Assembly: GCF_000424685.1 (NCBI RefSeq)
Contig: NZ_AUKJ01000021.1
Location: 1-64,000, forward strand
Direction: 5' to 3'
Length of the DNA stretch: 64,000 nt
From: Methylococcus capsulatus str. Texas = ATCC 19069
GTDB taxonomy: Bacteria; Pseudomonadota; Gammaproteobacteria; Methylococcales; Methylococcaceae
This document shows, in pieces, positions 19,403-28,764 of this stretch (the first letter of the stretch is position 1; each line of letters opens with the position of its first letter). Both the position numbers and the translations under genes were made by a program. The notes under the pieces were generated by a model. The model saw only the letters and a program-made list of their open reading frames with translations. It made no database searches and had not been told where the DNA came from.

Positions 19403-21583
19403 ATGGACATCACCGATATCATCGCCCCCCTGAACGAGGCCCAGCGTGAGGCCGTCACCGCGCCGGACCGCTCACTGCTGGTGCTGGCCGGCGCCGGCAG
19501 TGGCAAGACCCGCGTGCTGATACACCGCATCGCCTGGCTGCTTCGGGCGGAGGGCGTCTCGCCGCACGCCATTCTCGCCGTGACCTTCACCAACAAGGCG
19601 GCGAACGAAATGAAGGCGCGGCTCGAGGCGCTGCTCGACCTGTCGGCCCGAGACCTGTGGGTCGGCACTTTCCATGGCCTGGCGCACCGCCTCCTGCGCC
19701 GCCACGCCGCCGACGCCGGACTGCATGAGGGTTTCCAGATTCTCGATTCCGACGACCAGTACCGGTTGATCCGCCGGCTGCTCAAGACCCTGGAGCTGGA
19801 CGAGGCGCGCTGGCCGCCGCGCCAGATCCAGTGGTACATCAACGCCCAGAAGGATCAAGGCAGCCGGGCCAGGAACCTGCCCGACTCCTACGACCCGTTC
19901 GAACGGCAGATGCGCCGGATCTATCTCGCCTATGAGGAACTGTGCCAACGTTCCGGCCTGGTGGATTTCGCCGAGCTGCTGCTGCGCACCCACGAATTCC
20001 TGCGCGACAACGCCGACGTCCTCGCCCACTATCAGGAACGCTTCCAGCACGTACTGGTCGATGAATTCCAGGACACCAACGACGTGCAGTACGCCTGGCT
20101 GCGGTTGTTGACCCAGGACCGCGACAATCTCAGCGTGGTGGGTGATGACGACCAGTCCATCTACGGCTGGCGCGGCGCCAAGATCGAAAACCTGCACCGT
20201 TTCCGGCGGGACTATCCGCGCCACCGCATGATCCGCCTCGAGCAGAACTACCGTTCCACCGGCAACATCCTCAGCGCCGCCAATACCTTGATCGCCCGGA
20301 ACGAGGGACGGCTCGGCAAGAATCTGTGGACCGAAGGCGGCCGGGGGGAACCGATCTCGGTCTATGCCGCCTTCAACGAGCAGGACGAGGCCGGTTTCGT
20401 CGTCAACCGGATCGGCCGCTGGGTGAGGGAAGGCGGAAGGCGCAGCGACGCGGCCATTTTGTACCGATCCAACGCCCAGTCGCGCCAGTTCGAGGAGAGG
20501 CTGCTGGCCCACGGTATCCCCTACCGGGTCTATGGCGGCCTGCGTTTCTTCGAGCGCGCAGAAATCAAGGATGCCCTCGCCTACCTGCGGCTGATGGCCA
20601 ACCGGCATGACGATCCCGGCTTCGAACGGGTCATCAACACGCCGACCCGCGGCATCGGCGCAAAGACCCTCGATCTCGTCCGTGAACTGGCGCGCTTCGA
20701 ACGGCTCTCGCTGTGGAGCGCGGCACGGAAGCTGATCGCCGACAATGTGCTCCCCGCTCGGGCGACGGGCGCCCTGGCCGGCTTCCTGGATCTCGTCGAA
20801 ACCATGGCTGGCGCGGCCCAGGGGCGGGCGCTGTGGGAACAGGTCGAACTCGCAGTCAAAGGCTCAGGCCTGCTGGAACATTACCGCAAGGAAAAAGGCG
20901 AGCAGGCGGAAGCCCGGGTGGAAAACCTGGAGGAACTGGTTGGCGCCGCCCGCCAGTTCGAGCTGAGCCCGCTGATCGATCCCGAACTGGGCGGCCTCGA
21001 CCAGTTCCTCGCCCATGCGGCGCTGGAAGCCGGCGAAAACCAGGGAGAAACTTTCGAGGACTGCGTCCAGCTCATGACCCTGCATGCAGCCAAGGGCCTG
21101 GAATTCGACCTGGTGTTCCTGGTCGGTCTGGAGGAGGGCCTGTTTCCCAGCCTGCAGTCGCTGGAAGACCCCGCCCGCCTTGAAGAAGAACGCCGGCTCT
21201 GCTACGTCGGCATCACCCGGGCACGGCGCAAGCTCTATATCACCCACGCCGAATGCCGTCGGCTCTACGGCAAAGAGACCTATCCGCGGCGATCCCGTTT
21301 CCTGCGGGAACTGCCGCCGGACTGTCTGGAAGAAGTCAGGATAAAAGGCGGTGTCAGCCGGCCCGTCGCATCGGCGATGCAGTCGGGCGATGCGTCGGCC
21401 ATCCTCGGCGCAGACGCTCCGGGGGAATTCAGGTTGGGCCAGCGGGTCCGCCACGGCAAGTTCGGCGAGGGCGTGATCCTGCAACGGGAGGGTGACGGAG
21501 CCCAGGCGCGGGTCCATGTCAATTTCGCGGAGGTGGGCGCAAAATGGCTGATGTTGGCCTATGCCAAGCTCGAACCGATCTGA
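19403..21583 (+). CDS. uvrD: DNA helicase II (UvrD)
   Basis: Superfamily 1 3'-5' helicase for nucleotide excision repair and mismatch repair. 726 residues. Walker A AGAGSGKT is at 29-36, the helicase motif VDEFQDTN near 218-225, then GDDDQSIYGWRGA, EQNYRST, LMTLHAAKGLEF and YVGITRARRKLYITHA. The C-terminal RVRHGKFGEGVIL domain is typical of UvrD/PcrA rather than Rep. The ATG at 19403 is chosen over an upstream ATG because conserved sequence begins there. Confidence 0.96.
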   Translation: MDITDIIAPLNEAQREAVTAPDRSLLVLAGAGSGKTRVLIHRIAWLLRAEGVSPHAILAVTFTNKAANEMKARLEALLDLSARDLWVGTFHGLAHRLLRRHAADAGLHEGFQILDSDDQYRLIRRLLKTLELDEARWPPRQIQWYINAQKDQGSRARNLPDSYDPFERQMRRIYLAYEELCQRSGLVDFAELLLRTHEFLRDNADVLAHYQERFQHVLVDEFQDTNDVQYAWLRLLTQDRDNLSVVGDDDQSIYGWRGAKIENLHRFRRDYPRHRMIRLEQNYRSTGNILSAANTLIARNEGRLGKNLWTEGGRGEPISVYAAFNEQDEAGFVVNRIGRWVREGGRRSDAAILYRSNAQSRQFEERLLAHGIPYRVYGGLRFFERAEIKDALAYLRLMANRHDDPGFERVINTPTRGIGAKTLDLVRELARFERLSLWSAARKLIADNVLPARATGALAGFLDLVETMAGAAQGRALWEQVELAVKGSGLLEHYRKEKGEQAEARVENLEELVGAARQFELSPLIDPELGGLDQFLAHAALEAGENQGETFEDCVQLMTLHAAKGLEFDLVFLVGLEEGLFPSLQSLEDPARLEEERRLCYVGITRARRKLYITHAECRRLYGKETYPRRSRFLRELPPDCLEEVRIKGGVSRPVASAMQSGDASAILGADAPGEFRLGQRVRHGKFGEGVILQREGDGAQARVHVNFAEVGAKWLMLAYAKLEPI

Positions 21584-21878
21584 GGGGCATAGAAAAAAAG
21601 CTGGCGGAAAGTGGCGCGTCCATGCGCAGATCTCCGTTCAAAGACGCCTTACCGCCAGACTCAAGTGAGGTTATGCGCCATGTATCCAGCAATTCTGATG
21701 CCAATCATGCCCACCCCCGGTTTTCCGGGCTTGGAAACCGTGAATCAGTCCCCGCTCCGCATACGGCAGGTCAAAACCCGGAAACGATGAAGTCTTTTCA
21801 CGCAGACCCCGGCATTCCATGCCGGCCCGGACTTGTGCCATCATCGTCGTTCCCAGAAATCACGCCCCGAGTGAAGCC
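21584..21878. other. Intergenic stretch after uvrD
   Basis: A 295-base gap with no convincing reading frame or promoter. A short perfect hairpin (CCGGCATTCCATGCCGG, 21811-21827) lies about 50 bases before the next gene but has no T-run. Confidence 0.5.
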
Positions 21879-22196
21879 ATGTCCGAAACAATGGCCGGCA
21901 CATGCCGGTTCTTCCTGACCTACAGCGGTGTAAACCTCCCTCTCAAGCTGATGACCGAACTGGAGCCGGAACAGATCGGCCACAGGAACACTTATTTCCA
22001 GGGGTATTTCGACGAACAGGACCGCCTGGTCGGCCTGCAGAAGATGGTTTACGGTGAGGTCGAGATGGAACACCGCTATGCCTATGACCGGAACGGCAAG
22101 CTCAGGCGCGCTGAAATCACCGACGCCGACGGCGAACTGACCGTACTGGATTTCGACGAAGACGGCTTCCGCCTCGCCGACGCGACGAGGGACTGA
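21879..22196 (+). CDS. Conserved hypothetical protein, beta-strand rich
   Basis: 105 residues starting MSETMAGTCRFFLTYSG. The middle (NTYFQGYFDEQDRLVGLQKMVYGEVEMEHRY, then YDRNGKLRRAEITDADGEL) looks like successive beta-hairpins with turn motifs, as in antitoxin-like or RHS-like strand repeats. No signal peptide or membrane helix. It is convergent with the spermidine-synthase-like gene. I do not recognise a characterised family. Confidence 0.7.
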   Translation: MSETMAGTCRFFLTYSGVNLPLKLMTELEPEQIGHRNTYFQGYFDEQDRLVGLQKMVYGEVEMEHRYAYDRNGKLRRAEITDADGELTVLDFDEDGFRLADATRD

Positions 22197-22217
22197 GTCG
22201 ACCGTCCCGGGTCCCGG

Positions 22218-23024
22218 TCAGGGAAACGCCCGGCCCGACGCTTTCAGGACCCGCAGGAAACGGCCGAATTCGATGCCCAGCCTGGCCTCGAGCCGCCGGG
22301 CCCGCCCTTCCATCGCCTCTAGGACCGCCCGCTTCGGCTCGGAGGCGAGCGAAAACCCGATCAGATTGCCGCGCGCCGGAACCGCCAGCCGGAATGTCGG
22401 CCCGCCGAAGGCCCTTCTCATCATTTCCAGAGCCCGGTTGGAAGGGGCGGTCTGCGAGCCCCAGAGATTGATGCCGAACACGCCGGCCGGCCGCAGCGCA
22501 CTCGCGCAGCCGAAATAGAACGACTCCTCCGCCACCGGCGACGCCATGCCCTCCCCGTCGAACAGATCGGCGAGAATGAGATCATAGGCGGCAAGCCTCC
22601 CCGCCTCTTTGACGAATGTCCCGGCGTCGCCGACCGTGATGGACAACCGTGGGTGAACAGGCAGTCCGAAGAACCGGTGGGCGACCTCGACGACCTCCCC
22701 GCGCCGCTCCACCACGTCGATCCGACAGGCCGGAACGTGCTGAAACAAGGCCTTCGCCAGCGAACCGCCACCGAGCCCCAGTAACAGAACGCCGGAAGGC
22801 TCGGGCTGGAACAACAGGGCGCTCAGCATCGCCCGCACGTAAGGCAGTTCCACCCTGTCCGGCTCCTGCAGACACATGGCGCTTTGTCGCGCCGGCGTGC
22901 CGAAATGCAGGGTCCGCACACCGAATGCATCGACCACCTCGATCGAACCGTAAGCATCGCGCACGAAATGAACGAGGGTTCCGCCAAACTTCCTGACTGG
23001 CGCGGGTGTCGTCGACGCAGCCAT
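22218..23024 (-). CDS. Spermidine-synthase-like SAM-fold protein
   Basis: 268 residues from an ATG at 23024 preceded by AAGGA; a TTG at 23045 is the alternative. The fold is that of spermidine synthases: LLLGLGGGSLAKALFQHVP (nucleotide loop), an acidic strand end (DVVERRGEVVEVAHRFFGLP), VGDAGTFV and DLILADLFDGEG. The catalytic Asp environment is only partly like true SpeE, and no SpeD is nearby. It could therefore be a methyltransferase-type relative. Transcribed away from the lipase-like gene. Confidence 0.75.
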   Translation of the reverse strand: MAASTTPAPVRKFGGTLVHFVRDAYGSIEVVDAFGVRTLHFGTPARQSAMCLQEPDRVELPYVRAMLSALLFQPEPSGVLLLGLGGGSLAKALFQHVPACRIDVVERRGEVVEVAHRFFGLPVHPRLSITVGDAGTFVKEAGRLAAYDLILADLFDGEGMASPVAEESFYFGCASALRPAGVFGINLWGSQTAPSNRALEMMRRAFGGPTFRLAVPARGNLIGFSLASEPKRAVLEAMEGRARRLEARLGIEFGRFLRVLKASGRAFP

Positions 23025-23370
23025 GGCATCCTTCAGCAAGGACAAACCAAGTCATTTCCCGCAGGACTCGGGGCTATTGCCACAGCCCCGACTCGATTCT
23101 GCCGCAACGACCGACGCCGATGCCCGAAAACACGGCGTTTCGAATGAGTGGCACGGGTCTTGTACATTTATCGAGCGAACACTTTGCCTTTCTGGGGTAC
23201 GCCGGGGACCGACACACTTCTTCTTCGCGAAGACCGCATTCTCCTCTCCCAAGTCTTGCACTCACGTCTTCTCACTCGACTGCTCGTCCCTGGTCGATTT
23301 TTTTTTCACCTGGAAGGCTCGGCGTCCGGCGGTATAATCCGCCGCTCATCTCCTCACCGCCACGTCCGCC
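23025..23370. other. Divergent intergenic region
   Basis: A 346-base gap between the spermidine-synthase-like gene and the lipase-like gene. I see no convincing gene in it. It holds an eight-base T-run near 23300-23307 and the TATAAT element listed separately. Confidence 0.55.
23333..23338 (+). promoter_or_regulatory. -10 element ahead of the lipase-like gene
   Basis: A perfect TATAAT 33 bases upstream of the ATG at 23371. At 17-base spacing the -35 would be CTGGAA, a weak match, so an activator may be required. Confidence 0.45.
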
Positions 23371-24381
23371 ATGGACCGTCGTGCCATCATCGCACCCCGA
23401 TGTGCCTTGATTTGCCTGATAACGCTCATGATACAGGCGGCCTGTACCCCTGTGATCAACCGTCCCGGCCCGGTCGTGGCGTCGCCGCAGTTGCACGCAG
23501 CCCATTTCATCGCCGCCGACGGCGCGGTTCTCCCGGTCCGGCACTGGCTGCCGGCGGGGACGCGCCCCAAAGCCGTCGTCGTCGCCGTCCACGGCTTCAA
23601 CGACTACAGCCTTGCTTTCGAGCCTTTGGGCAGTTATCTGAAGACCCAGGGTATCGGCTGCTACGCCTACGACCAGCGCGGCTTCGGCCTGGCGCCGGGG
23701 CGCGGACTCTGGGCAGGAGTCGATGCCTATACCGAGGATCTCGAAACCTTCGTCGGCCAGGTCCGGACCCGGCATCCGGGCGTGCCGGTCTATCTGCTCG
23801 GGGAAAGCATGGGCGGCGCCGTGGCCATCGTCGCCATGACCTCCGCCCGGCCTCCGCGCGCCGACGGCCTGATCCTCTCCGCACCGGCAGTATGGTCGCG
23901 CGATACCATGCCGTGGTACCAAAGCCTATTGCTGGCCGTGAGCTCGCATACCATCCCCTGGCTGCGCCTCACCGGCGAAGGGCTGGGGGTGATGGCATCG
24001 GACAACATAGAGATGCTCCGCGGGCTGGGCCGGGATCCGAACGTCATCAAGGCCACCCGGGTTGACGCGATCCACGGCCTGGCCGATCTGATGGATACCG
24101 CCCAGGAACGTGTCCCGGCGCTCAGGACGCGGACCCTCGTGCTCTATGGCGAGCGCGACGAGATCATTCCGAGGACACCGCTCATGGCCCTGCTGGACAA
24201 GCTTCCAGCCGGCACCCGCTTCGCCTATTACCGCCGGGGTTACCACCTGCTGTTGCGCGACCTCCAGGCCGAGCGGCCCTGGCGCGACATTGCGGCCTGG
24301 ATCGCGACACCGGCAGCGCCACTGCCATCCGGGGCGGAACGCCAGGTCGCCGAAGGACTCCCGGCAGCGGACGGCACCTGA
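23371..24381 (+). CDS. Secreted alpha/beta hydrolase, monoacylglycerol-lipase-like
   Basis: 336 residues with an N-terminal hydrophobic signal ending in QAAC, possibly a lipoprotein though Q at -3 is unusual. The hydrolase core has VVAVHGFNDYS (oxyanion loop), YDQRGFGLAPGRG, the nucleophile elbow GESMGG (Ser near residue 150), LYGERDEIIP with the likely catalytic Asp, and RGYHLLLRD with the His. This set matches the lysophospholipase/monoacylglycerol lipase group. Substrate not known. Convergent with tex, ten bases apart. Confidence 0.85.
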   Translation: MDRRAIIAPRCALICLITLMIQAACTPVINRPGPVVASPQLHAAHFIAADGAVLPVRHWLPAGTRPKAVVVAVHGFNDYSLAFEPLGSYLKTQGIGCYAYDQRGFGLAPGRGLWAGVDAYTEDLETFVGQVRTRHPGVPVYLLGESMGGAVAIVAMTSARPPRADGLILSAPAVWSRDTMPWYQSLLLAVSSHTIPWLRLTGEGLGVMASDNIEMLRGLGRDPNVIKATRVDAIHGLADLMDTAQERVPALRTRTLVLYGERDEIIPRTPLMALLDKLPAGTRFAYYRRGYHLLLRDLQAERPWRDIAAWIATPAAPLPSGAERQVAEGLPAADGT

Positions 24382-24391
24382 AACGGTAAAC

Positions 24392-26689
24392 TCAGCGCCC
24401 GCGCTTCAAGGCCTGCGCCAACGCCTCGGCCATCGCGCCTTGCCGTACCGGCTGGGGAGCGGCTCTGCGGCGCGGCTTGCCGGCCGTCTCTCCCGTTTCC
24501 CGGCGCGGCGGCTCCGCTTCGCCCTTCGCCGCGTCGCTGCGCATCGACAGGGCGATCCGCCTGCGCGGGATATCGACCTCCAGCACCTTCACTTGAACCA
24601 CATCCCCGGCCTTGACCACTTCGCGCGGGTCGCGCACGAACCTGTCCGCCAGGTGGGAGATGTGGACCAGACCGTCCTGATGCACGCCGACATCGACGAA
24701 AGCGCCGAAATTGGTGACGTTGGTCACCACCCCTTCCAGCCGCATACCCGGCTGGAGGTCCTTGAGCTCGGTCACCCCATCCTTGAAACGGGCGGTCTTG
24801 AACTCCGGCCGGGGATCACGGCCGGGCTTCTCCAGTTCGCGCAGGATGTCGGTGACGGTGGGCAGGCCAAAGCGCTCGTCAGTGAACTGTTCGGCATTCA
24901 CGCTGCGCAGGAAGGCCACGTTACCGATGAGCTCGCGAATATCCTTGCCGGTGCGCTGGACGATCTTCTCCACCACCGGATAGGCTTCCGGATGCACGGC
25001 GGAAGCATCCAGCGGATGTTCGCCATTGGCAATGCGCAGGAAGCCGGCAGCCTGCTCGAAGGCCTTGGGCCCGAGCCGCGAGACCTTCTTCAACTGCTCC
25101 CGATTGGAGAACGGCCCATGCTGGTTGCGGTATTCCACGATATTCTGACCCAGACTCTGCGATAGGCCGGAGACGTAACGCAGCAGCGAGACCGAAGCGG
25201 TGTTGACATCCACCCCCACCGCGTTCACGCAGTCCTCCACCACCGCATCGAGGGTACGGCCGAGTTGGGTCTGGTTGACATCGTGCTGGTACTGGCCGAC
25301 GCCAATCGACTTGGGTTCGATCTTGACCAGCTCCGCCAGCGGATCCTGCAGGCGGCGAGCGATGGACACCGCGCCGCGCAACGATACGTCCAGCTCGGGA
25401 AATTCCTGCGCTGCCAGCTCCGAGGCCGAATACACCGAGGCCCCGGCCTCCGACACCACCACGCGGGTCACGCCCAGTTCCGGATGGCGCTGCATCAGAT
25501 CGGCCACCAATTGGTCGGTCTCGCGCGAAGCGGTGCCGTTGCCAATGCTGACCAGGCTGACGCCGTAGCGCGCGATCAGCGCGGCCAGGGTGGCGATGGA
25601 CTGATCCCACTGGTTCCTGGGGGCATGCGGATAGATCGTATCGGTGGCCACCAGTTTGCCGGTGCCATCGACCACGGCGACCTTGACCCCGGTGCGCAAC
25701 CCCGGATCCAACCCCAGGGTGGCGCGCTGCCCGGCCGGCGCGGCCAGCAGCAAATCCTTCAGGTTGCTGGCGAACACCCGGATAGCCTCGGCCTCCGCCG
25801 TCTCCCGCAGGCGCTGCATCAGATCGAGTTCGATGCGGGTGAGAAGCTTCACCCTCCAGGCCAGACGCACGGTTTCCAACAACCAGGAGTCCGCCGGACG
25901 TCCGCGGTCGGCGATGGCGAAAGCGCTGGCGATGCGGTGTTCGGCGAACCGGTGGCCGGCTTCCTCGTCCTTGGCCACCCGCAGAACCAGCGACAGGACG
26001 CCTTCATTGCGCCCGCGCAGCAGGGCCAGGGCGCGGTGCGAAGGAATCCCGGCCAGCGCCTCCTCATAGTCGAAATAATCCTTGAACTTCGCTCCTCCCT
26101 CTGCCTTGCCATCCACCAGGGACGAAACCAGAAGCCCTTCGCGCCACACCTTTTCACGCAACTCGCCCGCCAAGACCGCCTCCTCGGCGAAGCGCTCCAT
26201 CAGGATTTGACGGGCACCGTCCAAGGCTGCGCCGGCATCGGCCACGCCTTTGCCGGCGTCGACATAGCCAGCCGCCGTCGCCAGAGGTTCGAGCGCCGGT
26301 TCGGCCAGCAACGCATCGGCCAGAGGCTCCAAACCCGCCTCTCGGGCGATCTGTGCCTTGGTCCGCCGCCTCGGCCGGTAGGGAAGATACAGGTCTTCGA
26401 GCCCGGTCTTGGTATCGGCCTCACGGATGGCCTGCTCCAGCTCCGTGGTCAGCTTGCCCTGTTCGGCGATGCTGGCCAGAATGACTTCGCGTCGGTCATT
26501 CAGCTCGCGCAGATAGCCGAGGCGGACTTCCAGGGTGCGCAATTGGGTATCATCCAGACCCCCGGTCACTTCCTTGCGGTAGCGCGCGATGAAAGGCACA
26601 GTGGCGCCTTCGTCCAGCAGCGCTGCCGCCGCTTGTACCTGGCGTACCTGGACGCCGAGTTCCTGAGCGATGCGGGCGATCACATCCAT
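24392..26689 (-). CDS. tex: Tex-type RNA-binding transcription accessory protein
   Basis: A 765-residue protein of the Tex/YhgF family, which contacts RNA polymerase and nucleic acid. Order seen: N-terminal helical region ([31 protein letters not shown]), YqgF-like RNase H fold ([18 protein letters not shown] near residues 325-342), helix-hairpin-helix ([25 protein letters not shown]) and a C-terminal S1 domain ([31 protein letters not shown]). A basic tail follows. The start at 26689 is chosen because about 70 upstream residues are unconserved. Confidence 0.96.
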   Translation of the reverse strand: MDVIARIAQELGVQVRQVQAAAALLDEGATVPFIARYRKEVTGGLDDTQLRTLEVRLGYLRELNDRREVILASIAEQGKLTTELEQAIREADTKTGLEDLYLPYRPRRRTKAQIAREAGLEPLADALLAEPALEPLATAAGYVDAGKGVADAGAALDGARQILMERFAEEAVLAGELREKVWREGLLVSSLVDGKAEGGAKFKDYFDYEEALAGIPSHRALALLRGRNEGVLSLVLRVAKDEEAGHRFAEHRIASAFAIADRGRPADSWLLETVRLAWRVKLLTRIELDLMQRLRETAEAEAIRVFASNLKDLLLAAPAGQRATLGLDPGLRTGVKVAVVDGTGKLVATDTIYPHAPRNQWDQSIATLAALIARYGVSLVSIGNGTASRETDQLVADLMQRHPELGVTRVVVSEAGASVYSASELAAQEFPELDVSLRGAVSIARRLQDPLAELVKIEPKSIGVGQYQHDVNQTQLGRTLDAVVEDCVNAVGVDVNTASVSLLRYVSGLSQSLGQNIVEYRNQHGPFSNREQLKKVSRLGPKAFEQAAGFLRIANGEHPLDASAVHPEAYPVVEKIVQRTGKDIRELIGNVAFLRSVNAEQFTDERFGLPTVTDILRELEKPGRDPRPEFKTARFKDGVTELKDLQPGMRLEGVVTNVTNFGAFVDVGVHQDGLVHISHLADRFVRDPREVVKAGDVVQVKVLEVDIPRRRIALSMRSDAAKGEAEPPRRETGETAGKPRRRAAPQPVRQGAMAEALAQALKRGR

Positions 26690-26787
26690 CGTCTTCGATC
26701 CTGCACGAGTCGGTAAAATAACCCGGATTTTAACAGCCCCACCCCTTGCAACGCAGCCGGACCCGGAAGAATCCGGGCAAGGCTCGT

Positions 26788-26816
26788 TCGACACCGCCGC
26801 AAAGCAATGCAATAAT
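26788..26816 (+). promoter_or_regulatory. Predicted promoter of the hibernation factor gene
   Basis: -35 TCGACA (26788-26793), a 17-base spacer and -10 AATAAT (26811-26816), each five of six to consensus. It lies about 140 bases ahead of the ATG at 26960, so the leader would be long. No other strong promoter is visible in the 270-base divergent gap. Confidence 0.5.
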
Positions 26817-26959
26817 GCACAATTGCGCCGCAGTTCGATGCGCGCCTCGCGAACGGGGAGGGCGGGCCGGCTCGACAGAAACGCCGACGAAGCCGAGGAC
26901 CGCCGGCGCACCGACTCTTCCCAAGCTCACACTCATTCGAAAAGTCATCGGGATCGATT

Positions 26960-27319
26960 ATGCAAGTACCTCTGGAGATTACATTTCGTGGCATTCCGCA
27001 CTCCGACGCGGTGGAGACCAGGATTCGCGAAAAAGCTGGCAAGCTGGAGCAGTTCTGCGACCATATCATCAGCTGCAGGGTTGCCGTGGAAGCCGAGCAC
27101 CATCATCAGCACCAGGGTAATCTCTACCATGTGCGCATCGACCTGGCCGTGCCGAACAAACATCTGGTAGTCAGTCGCGAACATCACGACAAACAGGCTC
27201 ATGAGGACGTCTACGTCGCACTGCGCGACGCTTTCGACGCGCTCAAGCGCCAGCTCGAAGAATACGTCCGCATACAGCGCGGCGAAGTCAAAAACCATCA
27301 GGCACCCCAGACGATCTGA
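26960..27319 (+). CDS. hpf: Ribosome hibernation promoting factor (HPF/RaiA family)
   Basis: 119 residues, short HPF/YfiA form. Key segments: MQVPLEITFRGIPHSDAVE, REKAGKLEQFCDHIISCRV, a His-rich loop EAEHHHQHQGNLYHVRIDLAVP, and ALRDAFDALKRQLEEYVR. The family binds the 30S decoding region in stationary phase. No rpoN or PTS genes are adjacent, unlike E. coli. The HHHQHQ loop is richer in His than usual. Confidence 0.92.
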   Translation: MQVPLEITFRGIPHSDAVETRIREKAGKLEQFCDHIISCRVAVEAEHHHQHQGNLYHVRIDLAVPNKHLVVSREHHDKQAHEDVYVALRDAFDALKRQLEEYVRIQRGEVKNHQAPQTI

Positions 27320-27327
27320 ATCGCCGA

Positions 27328-27353
27328 GGACCCGCCATGCCACGGGCGGGTCC
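27328..27353 (+). terminator. Hairpin after the hibernation factor gene
   Basis: A perfect nine-base stem (GGACCCGCC / GGCGGGTCC) with an eight-base loop begins nine bases past the hpf stop. It lacks a real T-run (CTTCGGG follows), so it may be a weak or Rho-assisted terminator, or a transcript-stabilising stem. Confidence 0.45.
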
Positions 27354-27462
27354 CTTCGGGAATCCATCCTCATTCCGGCGGACCATCCCTCGACTCACTG
27401 TAATATGGGCGGGCTAGCCTGTTGGGCTTGACGACGATCGTTCCCGCCTACAGGAGTCCCAA

Positions 27463-28587
27463 ATGACGGACATATTCGACCCCTCCGACGAATTCGGTCC
27501 CGCCCGCATCATTCAAGTCCGGGAACCTTCGGTCGGGCTGAGGGCAACCGTCATCATCGACAACGTCGCATTGGGACCGGCGATCGGCGGATTGCGCATC
27601 GCTTCCGCCGGTTCCACCGCCGACGGCTGCCGCCTCGCCCGGACCATGACCCTCAAGAGCGCCGCGGCCGACCTCCCCCACGGCGGGGGGGTCGCAATGC
27701 TCCACCCGGCTCCCGGAAGCCCTGAAAACGCCTGCAGACAACATCGGGTGCGGGCGCTGGCGTGTGCACTGCGAAGCGAAGACCAGTTCATCTTCGCACC
27801 GGACATGGGTTCCGGTGAAACCGCCATGGCCTGGATCCGCGACGAAAACGGCAGAGCGGTCGGTCTCCCGCGGGAACTGGGCGGCATCGCGCTGAGCCGC
27901 ATCGGCGCTGCCGGCTGGGGGCTCTACCATGCCACCGAGGTGGCGCTACGGTACTGCGGTTTCAAACTCGAAGATGCCCGGGTCGTCATACAGGGATTCG
28001 GCACGGTCGGCCAGAACACCGCCCGCTACCTCGTGGAAAACGGCGCCGTGGTGGTAGGCATCGCCGACAGCGGGGGAACGCTCCACCACCCGCGGGGACT
28101 CGACATCGCCGAGCTGGTCGCCATCAAGGCGAAGGGCGGCAGCGTGGTGGATTCGTCCGAAGGCGAGCGCCTCGCTCCGGACGCCGCGGTCGATCTGGAC
28201 TGCGACATCTGGATACCGGCCGCCGGCAGTGACGTCATCACGCCGGACAACGCCGCCCGGCTCAAGGCCCGGCTGGTGGTGGAAGCGGCCGATGCGTCAC
28301 TGGCCCCTGCGGCGGAGCGCTATCTTCACGAAAAAGGCATCATCTGCGTCCCGGATTTCATCGCCAACGCCGGCGGCCTGATCGGAGCTGCTATGGAATG
28401 CCGTGGCGCCAACAAGACCCAGGTTCTGAGCGCCATCAAGGAAAAGATCCGCCGCAATACGGAGAAGGTTCTGCAGTCGGTCGAAACCGACGGCACCCTG
28501 CCCCGCGAGGCGGCAGTCCGGCTTGCGATGAAGCCGATCGTCAAAGCCATGAGCTACCGCCGCTGGAGCGGTCTGTCGGCAGACTGA
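27463..28587 (+). CDS. Leu/Glu/Phe/Val dehydrogenase homologue lacking the catalytic lysine
   Basis: 374 residues of the amino-acid dehydrogenase superfamily: substrate domain (GPAIGGLRI, RTMTLKSAAADLPHGGG) and an NAD-binding Rossmann domain (VVIQGFGTVGQNTARYL near residues 175-191), then PDFIANAGGLIGAAME. The substrate Lys (Lys65) and the Asp in APDMGS (Asp114) are kept. The catalytic Lys twelve residues after Lys65 is Val77 (GGGV in place of GGGK). The ATG has a good AGGAG site. Either a different reaction or a catalytically dead paralogue; substrate unknown. Confidence 0.85.
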   Translation: MTDIFDPSDEFGPARIIQVREPSVGLRATVIIDNVALGPAIGGLRIASAGSTADGCRLARTMTLKSAAADLPHGGGVAMLHPAPGSPENACRQHRVRALACALRSEDQFIFAPDMGSGETAMAWIRDENGRAVGLPRELGGIALSRIGAAGWGLYHATEVALRYCGFKLEDARVVIQGFGTVGQNTARYLVENGAVVVGIADSGGTLHHPRGLDIAELVAIKAKGGSVVDSSEGERLAPDAAVDLDCDIWIPAAGSDVITPDNAARLKARLVVEAADASLAPAAERYLHEKGIICVPDFIANAGGLIGAAMECRGANKTQVLSAIKEKIRRNTEKVLQSVETDGTLPREAAVRLAMKPIVKAMSYRRWSGLSAD

Positions 28588-28648
28588 AGAGAGTGGCTGC
28601 GAATCCCCTCGCCGGGGGCTCGACCAGTGTACACCGTGTTTCTGCTTG

Positions 28649-28657
28649 TGCTATAAA
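28649..28657 (+). promoter_or_regulatory. Possible extended -10 before the Gly/His-rich lipoprotein gene
   Basis: TGCTATAAA fits an extended -10 (TGnTATAAT, one mismatch) about 108 bases before the ATG at 28765. No clear -35 is present. The assignment is tentative. Confidence 0.35.
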
Positions 28658-28764
28658 GCCACGCGATCCGTCGCGCTGGTCGCGAGCATACCATACGGAC
28701 ATTACACTGTTCCGACGAACAGACCCTCCATTCCCGCTCTAGTACGGAAAGTGGTTATACAGAC

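Noticed and set aside
27684-27693. G-run in the amino-acid dehydrogenase gene as a possible frameshift or sequencing error
   Set aside because: The frame is correct before and after the run and the motif spacing (twelve residues from Lys65) is kept, so the Val77 substitution stands.
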